NCBI GenBank assembly: GCA_943372515.1
Contig: CALRYY010000001.1
Location: 1 to 64,000, forward strand
Source of the DNA: RAM1 sp943372515
GTDB lineage: Bacteria > Pseudomonadota > Gammaproteobacteria > Burkholderiales > Burkholderiaceae_C
Reading direction: 5' to 3'
DNA length: 64,000 bases
Shown: positions 63,496 through 64,000 of the stretch, in pieces
How positions within the stretch are numbered: the stretch's first letter is position 1
Layout: every line of letters starts with the position of its first letter
Program-made: the position numbers and the translations under genes
Notes under the pieces: model-generated
Told to the model about the DNA's origin: nothing
Database searches by the model: none
Seen by the model: only the letters and a program-made list of their open reading frames with translations

Positions 63496-64000
63496 TCAGT
63501 CGTTGCTGCCGCCCGTCAGGCCCAGCAAAGCCAGCAGGCTCTGGAACACGTTGAAGATGCTCAGGTACAAGGCCAGCGTGGCGCTGATGTAGTTGGTCTC
63601 GCCACCATCAATGATGCGCTTGAGGTCGTACAGCATGAAGGCGCTGAAGATGCCGATGGCCATGACGCTGATGACCATCATGCCCACTGGCGAGCCGACG
63701 AACACGTTGATGATGCCGCCGATCATGATCGCCAGGGCGCCGACGAACAGCCACTTGCCCATGCCCGACAGGTCGCGCTTGATGACGCTGGCCAGGCTGG
63801 CCATCACAAAGAACACACCCGCTGTACCGGCAAAGGCCGTCATGATGAGTTCGGAGCCGTTCTTGAAGCCCAGCACCATCGCAATCATGCGTGACAGCAT
63901 CAGGCCCATGAAGAACGTGAACGCCAGCAGCACCGGCACGCCGGCGGCGGAATTCTTGGTCTTTTCAATCGCGAACATGAAGCCGAAGGCGCCGGCCATG
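63496..64000 (-). CDS. Bax inhibitor-1/YccA family membrane protein (partial, N-terminus beyond window)
   Basis: The visible 167 residues hold about six transmembrane helices and the BI-1 C-terminal pattern (FSAFMLYDLKRIIDGGETNYISATLALYLSIFNVFQSLL), which carries the Asp residues linked to pH-sensitive calcium leak in homologues. The typical length is about 230 residues, so roughly 60 residues lie beyond the right edge. YccA-type proteins also modulate the FtsH protease. Confidence 0.9.
   Translation of the reverse strand, partial: MAGAFGFMFAIEKTKNSAAGVPVLLAFTFFMGLMLSRMIAMVLGFKNGSELIMTAFAGTAGVFFVMASLASVIKRDLSGMGKWLFVGALAIMIGGIINVFVGSPVGMMVISVMAIGIFSAFMLYDLKRIIDGGETNYISATLALYLSIFNVFQSLLALLGLTGGSND

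Overview
The window looks like chromosomal DNA of a high-GC betaproteobacterium, most likely of the order Burkholderiales and family Comamonadaceae. Pointers are a dnaG-rpoD pair with a long Lys/Ala/Pro-rich sigma-70 N-terminus, EF-P carrying Arg32 next to its rhamnosyltransferase EarP, a phasin, a Bug-type solute-binding protein, and the surE-pcm-nlpD-rpoS cluster. No genus is claimed. Genes are tightly packed with many 4-bp ATGA/GTGA/TTGA overlaps. No transposase, integrase or CRISPR array was seen.

Layout. Positions 1-3968 form a defence-like module. It holds a very large minus-strand gene, cut by the left edge, that joins an N-terminal nucleoside-phosphorylase domain to a NACHT NTPase and a pentapeptide-repeat tail. 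A PIN toxin/RHH antitoxin pair is transcribed divergently from it. Positions 3978-9336 carry an aldo/keto reductase, a membrane protein with a degenerate GGDEF domain, and a Spy/CpxP-like protein with a two-component system. Positions 9467-10850 are the scar of a type I restriction locus: an internally deleted hsdM, an intact rhuM and a 28-codon stub of a GIY-YIG protein. Positions 10951-18442 hold an NTF2-like protein, a two-domain ArsA without other ars genes, a pentapeptide protein, an MscS channel, an EamA transporter, a secreted hydrolase and a DUF1772 protein.

Positions 18535-21377 contain a 2.7-kb segment bounded by direct copies of the rpoD 3' end. It carries an alpha/beta-hydrolase-LuxR fusion and a cytochrome P450. 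Next come rpoD and dnaG (minus), then lipid and amino-acid metabolism and transport genes (acyl-CoA synthetase, Bug protein, gamma-glutamyltransferase, SDR, ferric-iron-binding protein, patatin). Positions 33593-36481 hold a phasin with a recognisable operator/promoter region and an HDAC-thioesterase-nitroreductase operon. Positions 36522-44633 are mostly housekeeping and small stress genes.

From 44699 to the right edge the genes are core functions: efp-earP, divergent uvrC, pgsA, a LysR regulator divergent from a dehalogenase-like hydrolase and a D-malate/tartrate dehydrogenase, hupB-tRNA-Val-ppiD-tRNA-His, a quinone oxidoreductase, surE-pcm-nlpD-rpoS-exonuclease, rlmD, and a Bax-inhibitor-1 family protein cut by the right edge.

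The most interesting items are the phosphorylase-NACHT-pentapeptide gene beside a toxin-antitoxin pair and an eroded restriction locus, and the rpoD-3'-end direct repeat flanking the P450 segment.
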